From: Tunturibacter empetritectus
Lineage (GTDB): Bacteria; Acidobacteriota; Terriglobia; Terriglobales; Acidobacteriaceae
NCBI RefSeq assembly: GCF_040358985.1
Contig: NZ_CP132932.1
Location: 2,232,001-2,296,000 of the forward strand
Direction of reading: 5' to 3'
Length of the DNA: 64,000 nt
The notes below the pieces were generated by a model that worked only from the letters and a program-made list of their open reading frames with translations, searched no databases and had not been told where the DNA came from. The position numbers and the translations under genes were made by a program. Below, piece by piece: positions 54,719 through 64,000 of this stretch. How positions within the stretch are numbered: position 1 is the stretch's first letter; each line of letters opens with the position of its first letter.

Positions 54719-57595
54719 ATGGCTACGAGGAAGAGAGCCAAGACGAAGTCGGCGGTGTCTGCTGCTGATGCCGTGGATGAGCAGCTTGGACTCTATCGCT
54801 CGATGCGGGACTTCGAGGTTACGGGGGAGCCTAGCGGATCGGCGAAGAAGAAGTTCTTTAACGATCAGCCTCTGCCCTTCGTGATTCAGAAGCATGCGGC
54901 GACGCGGCTGCACTACGATTTTCGGCTTGGGTGGAATGGGGTGCTGAAGAGCTGGGCGGTGGCGAAGGGGCCGAGTTACGTCACGGCAGATAAGCGGCTG
55001 GCGGTTCAGGTGGAAGATCATCCGATCGACTATGGGGGCTTTGAGGGGATTATTCCGAAGGGCCAGTATGGTGGCGGCACGGTGATGGTGTGGGATCAGG
55101 GGACGTGGGAGCCTCAGGCTGGGCATACCGATGTGGATGAGGGGCTGCGGACGGGGTCGCTGAAGTTCATTTTGCATGGGACGAAGATGAAGGGGAAGTG
55201 GGCGCTGATTCGCATGGGGGGGAAGGCCGCGAATGAGAGTAAGCCGAACTGGTTGCTGATCAAAGAGCATGATGATTTCGAGCGCACGAAGGACGACGCG
55301 GCTGTGACGGACAAAGAGCCGGATAGTGTGGTGACGGGGCGGAGTCTCGAGGAGATTGCACGGAACGAAGATCATGTCTGGAACTCGAAGGAGACGGCGA
55401 AGGGGAATGCGTGGTATCGGAAAGACGCTGGGGCTGCGAGTGCGAGGGAGATCGTCGCGGAGAAAGCTTCGCCTGAGCCGGCGTCTGCCGATAAGCCTGC
55501 TAAGGCTCGCAGGTCGAAGAGTGTTGCCTGGGAGTTGAAGGTGCCGGAGGGTGCGCCGAAGGAAAGACTTCCGGAGTTTATTACGCCGGAGCTGGCGTTG
55601 CAGGCTACGACTCCGCCGAGCGGTACTGGATGGCTGCATGAGTTAAAGCTGGATGGCTATCGCATTCAGGCTCGCAAGGATGGCGACAAGGTTCAGCTAC
55701 TGACTCGGACGGGGCTCGACTGGACGCATCGGATGAAGACGATTGCAGCTCTGGTGGGGAAGTTGCCGGTGGATCGGGTGATTCTTGATGGCGAGGTTGT
55801 GGTGCTGGCAGAGAACGGGACGACGAGCTTCGCGGATCTGCAGGCGGCGTTTCAGGAGGGGGTGAAGAAGCCGCTCAGTTACTTCGTGTTTGATCTGCTA
55901 CATCTGAACGGGCATAACCTGCGGGGAGTGCCGCTGGCTGAGCGAAAGGGGCTGCTTGCTACGCTTCTAGAGGGCGACGGGGAGTTTCTGCGCTTCAATG
56001 AACATCTGGAGTCGGACGGGCTGGTGATCTTTGAAAAGGCTTGCGAGATGCATGTCGAGGGGATCGTCTCCAAACGCGCTGCCAGCAAATACTCGAGTGG
56101 TCGAGGGGGAAGTTGGCTGAAGGTGAAGTGCGTTCATGAGCAGGAGTTTGTGATCGGCGGGTTTACCTTGCCTTCGAATGGGACGCACGGAGTTGGGGCT
56201 CTGCTGCTGGGGTACTACGACGGCGGGAAGCTGATCTATGCGGGGAGGACTGGAACGGGTTTCACGCAGAAGACCCATCGTGTGCTGCGCAATCAGTTGG
56301 AAGAGCTGCGTGAGAAGGAGAATCCGTTTGAGAATTCTCCGGCTGAGGCACGTCGGGGAGCGAACTGGGTGAGGCCGGAGCTGGTGGCCCAGGTGAACTT
56401 TGCGACGTGGACTGCGGACAACCTGGTACGGCAGGCTTCGTTCAAAGGGCTGCGAGAGGATAAGCCTGCGAACGAGGTACGACGGGAGGAGTTGACAGTC
56501 GCGGCCAGAGTGCGCGGGACGAAGAGCGCTTCCCATACTGCGTCGGTAGCGATTGCGGCGAAGACTGCTTCTGCAGAGACGGCTCCTGCTCCAGCGAAGA
56601 TGTCTGCCGCTAAGGCGACTGCTGCGAAGACAACTCCAACGAAGGCTGCGGCCGCGAAGAGTTCGGCTGTGAAGGATTCGAAGAAAGCGGCCTTGGAGTC
56701 TGCGCCGGTGCGGTTGACGCATCCTGAGAAGGTTTTGGATGTGGAGACGCAGCTTACGAAGCAGCAACTAGCTGACTATTACTGGGCGATTGCGCCGCAT
56801 ATGCTGCCGTATATCGAGGGCCGTCCGGTGTCGCTGGTGCGTTGTCCGGATGGAAGTGAGAAGCCGTGTTTTTATCAGAAGCATGTGAACGCGATGCTGC
56901 CGCCGGGGATTACGGCGGTGGACGTGCCGGATAAGAAGACGGGGAAGATGGACCCGTACATTACGCTTTCGACGTCGGAGGCGCTGGCGGGGCTTGCGCA
57001 GATGGGCGTGCTGGAGGTGCATCCGTGGGGGTCGCGCAATGACGATCTTGAGCACCCGGATCGGATCATCATCGATCTTGATCCGGATGCTGCGATTGCG
57101 TGGCCGAGGCTGGCTGATAGTGCTGGCGAGGTTCGTAGAGAGCTCAAGGAGCTTGGGCTGGAGAGCTTTTTGAAGAGCACGGGAGGCAAGGGGCTGCATG
57201 TGGTAATTCCCTTTGAGCCTGAATACGACTGGGCGGTGATCAAGCAGTTTGCTCATGCGTTTGTGCTGAAGATGGAGAAGGATCAGCCGGGCCAGTATCT
57301 GACGAAGATGAGCAAGGCGGCGCGGAGGGACAGGATCTTTCTGGATTACCTGCGAAATGAACGCGGGGCGACGGCGGTGGCGGCTTTCTCTCCTCGGGCG
57401 CGTGCGGGAGCGGCGGTTTCGCTTCCGCTGGACTGGAGTGAGTTGAAGTCGGCGGAGCGGACGGCGGTTCGGGTTGCGGATTTCGAACAGTGGCGCGGGC
57501 GGTTGAGTCGCGATCCGTGGAAGCAGTTTTCCGAGCTGCGGCAGCGGATCACGCCGAAGATGTTGGAGGCTTTGAAGATATCTCAGGGGGCGTGA
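54719..57595 (+). CDS. ligD: Multidomain NHEJ DNA ligase D
   Basis: 958 residues, three domains in the order phosphoesterase, ligase, polymerase. PE domain: KHAATRLHYDFRLGWNG (about 58-74). Ligase: Lys310 in HELKLDGYRIQ, and EGIVSKR with an OB fold. A linker of about 75 residues (590-665) is nearly all Ala, Lys, Thr and Ser. Polymerase (primase-like): LTHPEKVLD, SLVRCPDG, IIIDLDPD with the metal aspartates. This is the Pseudomonas order, not the mycobacterial one (polymerase first). It trims, fills and seals ends brought by Ku. Only 8 bases separate it from ku. Confidence 0.96.
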   Translation: MATRKRAKTKSAVSAADAVDEQLGLYRSMRDFEVTGEPSGSAKKKFFNDQPLPFVIQKHAATRLHYDFRLGWNGVLKSWAVAKGPSYVTADKRLAVQVEDHPIDYGGFEGIIPKGQYGGGTVMVWDQGTWEPQAGHTDVDEGLRTGSLKFILHGTKMKGKWALIRMGGKAANESKPNWLLIKEHDDFERTKDDAAVTDKEPDSVVTGRSLEEIARNEDHVWNSKETAKGNAWYRKDAGAASAREIVAEKASPEPASADKPAKARRSKSVAWELKVPEGAPKERLPEFITPELALQATTPPSGTGWLHELKLDGYRIQARKDGDKVQLLTRTGLDWTHRMKTIAALVGKLPVDRVILDGEVVVLAENGTTSFADLQAAFQEGVKKPLSYFVFDLLHLNGHNLRGVPLAERKGLLATLLEGDGEFLRFNEHLESDGLVIFEKACEMHVEGIVSKRAASKYSSGRGGSWLKVKCVHEQEFVIGGFTLPSNGTHGVGALLLGYYDGGKLIYAGRTGTGFTQKTHRVLRNQLEELREKENPFENSPAEARRGANWVRPELVAQVNFATWTADNLVRQASFKGLREDKPANEVRREELTVAARVRGTKSASHTASVAIAAKTASAETAPAPAKMSAAKATAAKTTPTKAAAAKSSAVKDSKKAALESAPVRLTHPEKVLDVETQLTKQQLADYYWAIAPHMLPYIEGRPVSLVRCPDGSEKPCFYQKHVNAMLPPGITAVDVPDKKTGKMDPYITLSTSEALAGLAQMGVLEVHPWGSRNDDLEHPDRIIIDLDPDAAIAWPRLADSAGEVRRELKELGLESFLKSTGGKGLHVVIPFEPEYDWAVIKQFAHAFVLKMEKDQPGQYLTKMSKAARRDRIFLDYLRNERGATAVAAFSPRARAGAAVSLPLDWSELKSAERTAVRVADFEQWRGRLSRDPWKQFSELRQRITPKMLEALKISQGA

Positions 57596-57734
57596 GTGTC
57601 GGCTCACCCGGAATCCCTGTTCGATAATGGACAGTTTGTTTCGATTGCGGACGAGGGGCGTTGCGCGGTTCGTTCTAAGTGATTGAAAGCATTTGATGAA
57701 GAATGGCCTTGCGGTTGCACTTAGACTCGGCGCA

Positions 57735-58994
57735 ATGGATATCTCCAGACCAGATATAAAGCAGAAGAAGATGCGTCGGCAGTGGATCGCGGGTGGCTGC
57801 GCCGTGGTGGTGCTTGCGGCGATTGGTTTTTTTGTGACGCGGTTGAAGCCTGCGGCGCCTGAGGTCGATCGGGCTACCGTGTGGACCGACACGGTGAAGC
57901 GTGGGCCGCTGCTGCGGCAGGTGCGTGGGCCGGGTTCGCTGGTTCCGCGGGAAGACAAGATTCGACTGATTCCCTCGGAGACCGAGGCGACGGTGGTGCG
58001 GATTCGGGTGCTGCCAGGCGCAAAGGTTGAGCCGGACACGATTCTGATGGACCTGGTCGATCCGCAGCTGCAGCAGGAGTTGCTGGACGCGCAGCTGCAG
58101 ATGAAGGGCGCAGAGGCGGACTACATCAATACGCGGGCGAAGGTGCAGAGCGATCTGATGGACCAGAAGGCCGCGGCGGCGACGGTGGGAGCGGATCATA
58201 ATCAGGCTCAGCTGCAGGCGCAGACGGATAAGTCGTTGTTTGACCTGGGCGTGATCAGCGGGTTGACCTACAGCGCGTCGAAGGGCAAGGCCGATGAGCT
58301 GACGACGCGGAACGATCTTGAGAAGCAGCGGCTTACGTTGAATGAGAAGGCGATTGAGACGCAGCTTGCAGTGCAGCAGACCAAGGTGGATCAGGCGAAG
58401 GCACTGCTTGGGTTGAAGCAGAAGCAGCTGGATGCGTTGAGCGTGCGGGCGGGGATCAGCGGTGTGCTGGTGGAGTTGCCGCACCAGGTGGGCGAGCATG
58501 TCGCTCCGGGAACGACGCTGGCAAAGGTGGTGCAGCCGGACCAGTTGAAGGCGAGTTTGAAGATTGCGGAGACGCAGGCGCGCGATATTCAGATTGGGCA
58601 GCCGGCTGAGGTGGATACGCATAACGGCGTGATCAACGGCAAGGTGATGCGAATTGATCCGGGGGTATTGAACGGAACGGTGACGGTTGACGTAGAGCTT
58701 GCTGGCGCTCTGCCGCAGGGCGCTCGACCGGACTTGAGTGTTGACGGAACGATCGACCTGGATCGGATGACGGACGTGCTGTATGTGGGACGTCCGGCGT
58801 TTGGGAATGAGAACAGCACGATCAGTTTGTTCAAGCTGGGACCGGACGGGAAGACGGCGGTAAGGGTTCCTGTGAAAGTTGGACGGGCCTCGGTAAACAG
58901 CATTCAGGTGCTGGAAGGGTTGCAGGATGGCGATACGGTGATTCTGTCGGACATGAGCCGGTGGGATAACACGGATCGGATTCGCTTGAATTAG
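57735..58994 (+). CDS. HlyD-type periplasmic adaptor of an efflux system
   Basis: 419 residues from the ATG at 57735; ATG 57696 in frame is possible. One N-terminal membrane anchor (IAGGCAVVVLAAIGFFV, about 20-36), then a lipoyl/barrel part (TVVRIRVLPGAKVEPDTILM), a long coiled-coil hairpin (LLDAQLQMKGAEADY... up to about 260) and the return half (GVLVELPHQVGEHVAPGTTL). It bridges the inner-membrane transporter and TolC. First gene of the operon that continues to the right edge. Confidence 0.92.
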   Translation: MDISRPDIKQKKMRRQWIAGGCAVVVLAAIGFFVTRLKPAAPEVDRATVWTDTVKRGPLLRQVRGPGSLVPREDKIRLIPSETEATVVRIRVLPGAKVEPDTILMDLVDPQLQQELLDAQLQMKGAEADYINTRAKVQSDLMDQKAAAATVGADHNQAQLQAQTDKSLFDLGVISGLTYSASKGKADELTTRNDLEKQRLTLNEKAIETQLAVQQTKVDQAKALLGLKQKQLDALSVRAGISGVLVELPHQVGEHVAPGTTLAKVVQPDQLKASLKIAETQARDIQIGQPAEVDTHNGVINGKVMRIDPGVLNGTVTVDVELAGALPQGARPDLSVDGTIDLDRMTDVLYVGRPAFGNENSTISLFKLGPDGKTAVRVPVKVGRASVNSIQVLEGLQDGDTVILSDMSRWDNTDRIRLN

Positions 58995-59033
58995 ACAGAG
59001 CCCAGGCGACGGCCGGGATAAAGGAGAGCAGGA

Positions 59034-59753
59034 ATGGCGATGGACACGATGATTCAGATTGAGGACTTGAAGAAGATCTTTTATACGGACGAGATTGAGA
59101 CGCATGCGCTGTCGGGCGTGCATTTGAATATCAATCGCGGGGAGTATGTGGCGATGTCCGGGCCGTCGGGGTGCGGGAAGTCTACGCTGCTGTCGATCAT
59201 CGGGTTGCTGGATACGCCGACTGGCGGACGGTATACGTTGAATGGCAAGGAAGTTGCCAACCTGAACTTTGCGGATCGCTCGCGGATTCGGAACCAGGAG
59301 ATCGGGTTTATCTTTCAGAGCTTTAATCTGATTGGGGACCTGACGGTTGCGGAGAATGTGGAGCTGCCGTTGACCTACCGTGCGGGAATGCCGGCGACGG
59401 AGCGGAAGAAGAGAGTGCAGGAGTCGCTTGAGCGCGTGAACATGGCGCACCGGATGCGGCACTATCCGGCGCAGCTCTCGGGTGGTCAGCAGCAGAGGGT
59501 GGCGGTGGCTAGAGCTTTGGCGGGTTCACCATCGATTCTGCTGGCTGACGAGCCTACAGGAAATCTTGATTCGAAGAATGGCGAGGCTGTGATGAAGCTG
59601 TTGCAGGAGCTTCATGCAGAGGGCGCGACGATTTGTATGGTGACGCACGATCCGCGGTTCGCAGCACATGCGGAGCGGCAGGTGCACCTGTTTGACGGCA
59701 AGGTAGTGGCGGAGGGTGAGCTGAATCGGCTGTTAGCGGAGGTAGAGGGATGA
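59034..59753 (+). CDS. MacB-type ABC transporter ATPase, first copy
   Basis: 239 residues. Walker A GPSGCGKST, Q-loop FIFQSFNLI, signature LSGGQQQR, Walker B ILLADEPTGNLD and the switch His in VTHDP are complete. The LolD/MacB group energises FtsX-like permeases that act with an adaptor and TolC. GGAGAGCAGG precedes the ATG. Its stop overlaps the start of the small downstream ORF (ATGA). Confidence 0.94.
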   Translation: MAMDTMIQIEDLKKIFYTDEIETHALSGVHLNINRGEYVAMSGPSGCGKSTLLSIIGLLDTPTGGRYTLNGKEVANLNFADRSRIRNQEIGFIFQSFNLIGDLTVAENVELPLTYRAGMPATERKKRVQESLERVNMAHRMRHYPAQLSGGQQQRVAVARALAGSPSILLADEPTGNLDSKNGEAVMKLLQELHAEGATICMVTHDPRFAAHAERQVHLFDGKVVAEGELNRLLAEVEG

Positions 59754-60052
59754 TGGCGCTGATCGAGGACATGAGGCTGTTTCTCAAGCAGATGTGCGGG
59801 GCGGTTGGAATGTCGGGAACGGCGGCTAACGTGGTGCCGGTGGTTCTGCTTGGCATTGCGTTGAACGTTGCTGCTCTAGGCCTGGTGGCGAGTGTGCGGA
59901 CAGCGAGGCAGCCGGTATGCCAGAGGACGACGCTGCGAGCCGCGGCGCAGACGGAGTGGAAGGTAGTGCGGACAGTGGTTTCGACCGTGAAGGCGATTGG
60001 ACAGGCGCAGCGTAGAGTGTGTGCGGCGAGCGACTGGGTTGAGAGCCTTTAG
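59750..60052 (+). CDS. Small membrane protein, possible permease remnant
   Basis: 100 residues. It overlaps the ATPase stop and holds one hydrophobic segment (VVPVVLLGIALNVAALGLVA, about 28-47). The start IEDMRLFLKQM followed by a helix ending in G-A-like residues resembles the N-terminus of MacB/FtsX permeases (compare MQDVKYALRQLRKAPGF in the next gene). It may be a degenerate permease N-terminus or a small accessory subunit. No other domain is present. Confidence 0.5.
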   Translation: MMALIEDMRLFLKQMCGAVGMSGTAANVVPVVLLGIALNVAALGLVASVRTARQPVCQRTTLRAAAQTEWKVVRTVVSTVKAIGQAQRRVCAASDWVESL

Positions 60053-60238
60053 CAAGAGGGCTGGAGTGGCGAGGTCGGAGCGCGTGTTTGGCGTACCGCT
60101 GCTGTGAGTTGCAGAGCTTTACTCGATGAGCTATTTCGCGGCTTCGGGCAGGTTGGTTTCTGGTCATCAAGGCGGTGCGACAACGAAGGCGCTGACTGCG
60201 AGTCGCCGATTTAATGTGCGCAATGGAATGGAGCAAGG

Positions 60239-62782
60239 ATGAGCGGGATCATGCAGGATGTGAAGTATGCGCTGCGACAGTTGCGAAAGGCGCCGGGATT
60301 TACTTTGACAGCAGTTCTGACGCTTGCCCTTGGGATCGGCGCGAACTCCGCGATCTTTACGCTGGTGCATGCGGTGCTGCTGCAGAATCTTCCCGTTAGC
60401 GATCCGAAGGCGCTGGTGCGTCTGGGCGATAAAGATGATTGCTGCGTGATGGGAGGACGGCCCGAGAACGAAGACTACTCTGTATTTTCCTACGATTCGT
60501 ATAAACACCTGCGTGATAGTACGCCTGAGTTTGAGCAACTGGCGGCGATGCAGGCGGGTGTAGGTCAGGGTACCCTCACAGCACAGCGGGGATCGGGCAG
60601 CAACTTGTCGAAGGCCTCCTCCGGTGAGTTTGTCTCGGGGAACTACTTTCAAACTTTTGGCCTGCGGCCTTTTGTAGGGCGGCTTTTGCTGCCGTCCGAC
60701 GATGTGCCGGGAGCGCCGATGGCTGCGGTGTTGAGCTACAGGGCATGGCAGCGTGATTATGCTATGGATCCGTCCGTGGTGGGCAGCACCTTCCAATTGA
60801 ATACGCATCCTGTGACGGTGGTGGGAGTTACGCCACCATCTTTTTACGGCGATCGGATGACTGATACGCCGCCTGATTTTTATCTTCCATTGGCGATGGA
60901 TCCGATTCTCGATCCGGGTGCGTTGCTGAATCGTCCCGAGATTAGCTGGCTCTATGTCCTTGGCCGCGTTAAGCCTGGTACGCAGATGGGACCACTGCAA
61001 GAGAAGATGAGCGGGATGTTGCGTGACTGGCTGGTTCCGCTAAAGTCCTATCAGAACGCGGACGGAAAGAAGGCTCTGCCGAAGACGCACCTGGTTTTGA
61101 CGCCAGGTGGAGTGGGGATTGCGAATATGCAGACGGAGTACAGAAGCGGATTGGAGCTTCTGATGGGGATCTCCGGATTGGTGCTGCTGATTGCCTGTGC
61201 GAATATTGCGAATTTGGTTCTGGTGCGTGGAATGGCGCGCCGGGCTGAGACCTCGATTCGGATGGCGCTTGGTGCGGCGCGAAAGAGAATCATTCGCCAG
61301 ATGCTGACCGAGAGTGTGGTGCTGGCGTGCCTGGGAGGTGTGGCTGGACTTGTTGTGTCGTATGCAGGGACGCGGACGCTGTTGGCGCTGGCGTTTCCTG
61401 ATTCACCGGGTCTGCCGATTCATGCGAGTCCCTCGCTGCCGATGCTGGGATTTGCATTTGGCTTGTCGCTGTTGACTGGGTTGATCTTTGGGATTGCGCC
61501 GGCATGGATTACCTCTCACTCGGAGCCTGCGGAATCTCTTCGCGGCGCGAACCGGTCGACGAGGGACAGCGCTTCTCTGCTGCAGCGGTCGCTGGTGGTG
61601 ACGCAGGCTGCGTTGTCGCTGGTGTTGCTTGTGGGCGCTGGTCTGTTGACGAGAAGTCTGAATAAGCTCGAGCATCAAAATTTTGGATTGCAGACAGAGA
61701 ATCGCGTGGTAATCCATATCAGTCCGGATAATGCGGGTTATAAACCGGATCAGTTGCAGGCTCTCTATGGAGAGATACAGGAACGCTTCCGGGCGTTGCC
61801 GGGAGTCGAACGGGTGGGGTTGTCGCTTTACACTCCGCTTGAAGGAGATAACTGGGGCGAGGGTGTAACGATACAGGGACGTCCTGAGCCTGGACGGAAC
61901 GATCACGTTGGCGCATCGTGGGACCGTGTGACGCCGGATTTCTTCCAGGTGATCGGGCAACAGGTTTTGCGTGGGCGCGGAATTACTGATCAAGATACCG
62001 GGACTTCGCCGATGGTGGCCGTTGTGAATGAGACGTTCGTGAAGAAGTTCTTTCCGAATGGGGAAGACCCGATTGGCATTCACTTCGGCTTGGACGGTGT
62101 GAAGAGTGCGGGGGAGATAGAGATTGTCGGCGTGGTGTCAGATGTGAAGTATGTGGATCCGCGTGAGGCTGTTCGGCCTATGTATTTTCGGCCGTTTTTG
62201 CAACATGCTCCACTGTCTGACAATCAGGATGTGAGGTCGCTCTTCGCAGGGGCGATCATGCTGCAGATGCGTGGCCCTTCGGAGGGATTGGAGGCGCAGG
62301 TGCGACGGACACTTGCGAATATCAATCCGAATCTGACCGTGGTTAACTTCAATACCTTCGGCGGTCAGATTGAGGGCCAGTTTAATCAGGATAAGTTGAT
62401 TGCGCGGCTGACGCTGCTGTTTGGCGTGTTAGCGCTGGTGCTGGCTTCGGTCGGTCTGTATGGTGTGACGGCTTATACGGTTGCGCGGCGAACGCCTGAG
62501 ATTGGGATACGGATGGCACTAGGCGCTGGACGCGGCAGCGTGGTGAGCATGGTGTTGCGTGAGGCCATGTTGCAGGCCGGGATTGGGCTTGCCATCGGAT
62601 TGCCTGTTGCGTTGTTGTGCGTGCGCTTTTTGAAGACGCAACTGTATGGAACGGGCGGGCAGGATCCTCTGGTCCTTGCGGGAGCGGTTTTAGTGCTGAT
62701 CGTTTCTGCATGCGTTGCGGGGCTTATCCCGGCGCGGCGTGCGGCTTCGACTGATCCGGTCAAAGCGTTGAGGACGGAGTAA
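60239..62782 (+). CDS. ABC transporter permease, acidobacterial ADOP type (MacB/FtsX)
   Basis: 847 residues, two FtsX units in one chain. DVKYALRQLRKAPGFTLTAV, then LTLALGIGANSAIFTLV (helix 1), a large periplasmic domain, FtsX helices with LLIACANIANLVLVRG and RMALGAARKRI (about 330-360), a second periplasmic part, and the final block ASVGLYGVTAYTVARRTPEIGIRMALGA. This layout is the acidobacterial duplicated orphan permease family. GAGCAAGG precedes the ATG. It probably moves a peptide, lipid or antimicrobial towards the adaptor and TolC. Confidence 0.93.
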   Translation: MSGIMQDVKYALRQLRKAPGFTLTAVLTLALGIGANSAIFTLVHAVLLQNLPVSDPKALVRLGDKDDCCVMGGRPENEDYSVFSYDSYKHLRDSTPEFEQLAAMQAGVGQGTLTAQRGSGSNLSKASSGEFVSGNYFQTFGLRPFVGRLLLPSDDVPGAPMAAVLSYRAWQRDYAMDPSVVGSTFQLNTHPVTVVGVTPPSFYGDRMTDTPPDFYLPLAMDPILDPGALLNRPEISWLYVLGRVKPGTQMGPLQEKMSGMLRDWLVPLKSYQNADGKKALPKTHLVLTPGGVGIANMQTEYRSGLELLMGISGLVLLIACANIANLVLVRGMARRAETSIRMALGAARKRIIRQMLTESVVLACLGGVAGLVVSYAGTRTLLALAFPDSPGLPIHASPSLPMLGFAFGLSLLTGLIFGIAPAWITSHSEPAESLRGANRSTRDSASLLQRSLVVTQAALSLVLLVGAGLLTRSLNKLEHQNFGLQTENRVVIHISPDNAGYKPDQLQALYGEIQERFRALPGVERVGLSLYTPLEGDNWGEGVTIQGRPEPGRNDHVGASWDRVTPDFFQVIGQQVLRGRGITDQDTGTSPMVAVVNETFVKKFFPNGEDPIGIHFGLDGVKSAGEIEIVGVVSDVKYVDPREAVRPMYFRPFLQHAPLSDNQDVRSLFAGAIMLQMRGPSEGLEAQVRRTLANINPNLTVVNFNTFGGQIEGQFNQDKLIARLTLLFGVLALVLASVGLYGVTAYTVARRTPEIGIRMALGAGRGSVVSMVLREAMLQAGIGLAIGLPVALLCVRFLKTQLYGTGGQDPLVLAGAVLVLIVSACVAGLIPARRAASTDPVKALRTE

Positions 62783-62827
62783 CAGAGAGACGCGACTATC
62801 GCGATTTGAGCCAACAGAAGTTTGTCG

Positions 62828-63547
62828 ATGGAGCAAAGAATGATTGAGTTGAAACAGCTGGAGCGTAGTTATAAGACGGGTCACACCGAGACGTGGGTTC
62901 TGCGACGAATCAATCTCACCATCCGAGAAGGTGAATTTGTAACCGTGATGGGTCCGTCTGGAGCGGGCAAGTCTTCGCTGTTGAATGTGTTGGCGATGCT
63001 GGACGATCAATGGAGGGGAGAGTTTTACTTTGCAGGCGATGCTGTTCATGCGATGAATCGCAAACAGAGGGCCGAACTGGCACGGCGACGAATTGGGATG
63101 GTGTTTCAGAGCTATCACCTGCTGGATGATCTGACGGTGGCGGAGAATATCGATCTGCCGCTGTCTTACAAAGACATTCCGAAGTTGGAGCGGCAGGCAC
63201 TCGTTGCGGATACTTTGGACCGCTTCAACATTGTGGGGAAGAAGGATCTGTTTCCGAACCAGCTCTCTGGCGGGCAACAGCAGTTGGTGGGCATTGCGCG
63301 AGCAGTGATTCACAAGCCGGATCTTTTACTGGCCGATGAGCCGACGGGGAATCTGCACTCGGAGCAGGCCAAGGAGATTATGCAGTTGTTTCGCAGATTG
63401 AATGAAGAGGGAACGACAGTGGTGCAGGTGACGCATTCGGAGACAAACGCAGAGTATGGCTCGCGGACGATTGAGTTGCGAGATGGATGGCTCTCTAGAG
63501 ATACGGCGGGACTTGTAGCGGCTGAAGGAACGGGGGTACGGGCGTGA
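62828..63547 (+). CDS. MacB-type ABC transporter ATPase, second copy
   Basis: 239 residues from ATG 62828 (62840 is an alternative start). Walker A GPSGAGKSS, FQSYHLLDD, LSGGQQQ with VGIARAV, Walker B LLLADEPTGNLH and the His in VTHSE are intact; the D-loop has NLH in place of NLD. It differs clearly from the first ATPase of the operon, so the two may pair as a heterodimer or serve different permeases. Its stop overlaps the GTG of the TolC-type gene. Confidence 0.92.
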   Translation: MEQRMIELKQLERSYKTGHTETWVLRRINLTIREGEFVTVMGPSGAGKSSLLNVLAMLDDQWRGEFYFAGDAVHAMNRKQRAELARRRIGMVFQSYHLLDDLTVAENIDLPLSYKDIPKLERQALVADTLDRFNIVGKKDLFPNQLSGGQQQLVGIARAVIHKPDLLLADEPTGNLHSEQAKEIMQLFRRLNEEGTTVVQVTHSETNAEYGSRTIELRDGWLSRDTAGLVAAEGTGVRA

Positions 63548-64000
63548 GAGGAAGTTCTTCACTGCTGCGGTGCTTCGGCCTGGTTGTGTTGCTGGAGATG
63601 CCTTTGCTGGCGCAGGTGCAACAGGCTACTGTGGCCCAGACCCCAGCGCCGGCGCAACCTGCGTTGCGGCTGGATATTCCGCACTCTGATAACCCGCTGA
63701 ATACGTACCGGGCTTCCCTGGTGCCGAAGCCGAATCTGGCGAACTCGCCACGGATCGACGCGCTGGTGAAGGACGGAGTTCTTGAGCTGAGTTTGAAGGA
63801 TGCGATCTCACTGGCTCTGGAGAACAATCTTGACCTTGCGATTGCTCGATACAACATTCCAATTGCTGCTGCGGACGTTTTGCGCACGCAGGCGGGCGGA
63901 TCGTTTCGCGGAGTCAACACGGGGGTGGTGCAGAATACTCCGGGAGGCGGTGTAGGTGGCTTTGGCTCAGGCTCGAGTGGGGCTGGCGCTGGTGGCACCT
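63544..64000 (+). CDS. TolC-family outer-membrane efflux protein, 5' part only
   Basis: 152 residues visible, cut by the right edge. GTG start at 63544, overlapping the upstream stop (GTGA). A signal peptide (LRCFGLVVLLEMPLLAQ), a Pro/Ala/Gln-rich stretch and LSLKDAISLALENNLDLAIA with AAADVLRTQAGG are typical of TolC-type proteins, followed by a Gly/Ser-rich loop. It closes the efflux operon by giving an exit duct through the outer membrane. Confidence 0.85.
   Translation, partial: MRGSSSLLRCFGLVVLLEMPLLAQVQQATVAQTPAPAQPALRLDIPHSDNPLNTYRASLVPKPNLANSPRIDALVKDGVLELSLKDAISLALENNLDLAIARYNIPIAAADVLRTQAGGSFRGVNTGVVQNTPGGGVGGFGSGSSGAGAGGT

Overview
The window reads as a piece of a soil Acidobacteriota chromosome, most likely family Acidobacteriaceae (Granulicella/Edaphobacter/Terriglobus type). 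This is an inference from about 60% GC, a long MacB/FtsX permease of the acidobacterial ADOP type, a YXWGXW lipoprotein, DUF885 and M28 secreted peptidases, and abundant palindromic intergenic repeats. No rRNA, tRNA, CRISPR array, prophage or complete insertion sequence was found. About 51 protein genes are supported, two of them cut by the window edges (trpB on the left, a TolC-type outer-membrane protein on the right), plus one clear pseudogene.

Layout. 1-5.3 kb: 5' end of trpB, an outer-membrane protein plus multicopper oxidase pair, and bifunctional (p)ppGpp synthetase/hydrolase. 5.5-8.4 kb: a three-gene cassette of a conserved unknown protein, a double-domain KaiC-like ATPase and a soluble histidine kinase, joined by overlapping codons. 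8.9-14.8 kb: aconitase, a proline/glutamine-rich lipoprotein and a zinc-ribbon protein. 14.9-23 kb: purine synthesis (purD; purL-purF coupled by ATGA), a broken sugar-phosphate isomerase, a MerC-like protein with a Fur/Zur-type palindrome, a DUF5996 gene and dut. 23.2-35.2 kb: mixed housekeeping and accessory genes (aldo/keto reductase, degenerate rhomboid, M28 peptidase, a LysW-like carrier, ferritin-like protein, galU, higBA, DUF885, cupin, DUF3224). 35.4-44 kb: mfd, two tandem orphan sugar-binding lipoproteins, a quinone-reductase-like MDR protein and a formate/nitrite channel. 44-57.6 kb: ligA, a GH144-like enzyme divergent from a LacI regulator, a second-type EF-G, two tail-to-tail overlapping CPBP membrane proteins, and the NHEJ pair ku-ligD. 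57.7-64 kb: an efflux operon (HlyD adaptor, ABC ATPase, small membrane ORF, ADOP permease, second ABC ATPase, TolC).

Two large-scale patterns stand out. First, the + strand is C-rich left of about 17 kb and G-rich right of about 24 kb, whichever strand the genes use. That is the negative-to-positive skew change expected at a replication origin, and a perfect DnaA-box sequence lies in the divergent gap at 23.08 kb. Second, at least eight copies of a REPIN-like palindromic element sit in the gaps between 21.4 and 53.7 kb, with hairpin stems that differ by paired, compensating changes.
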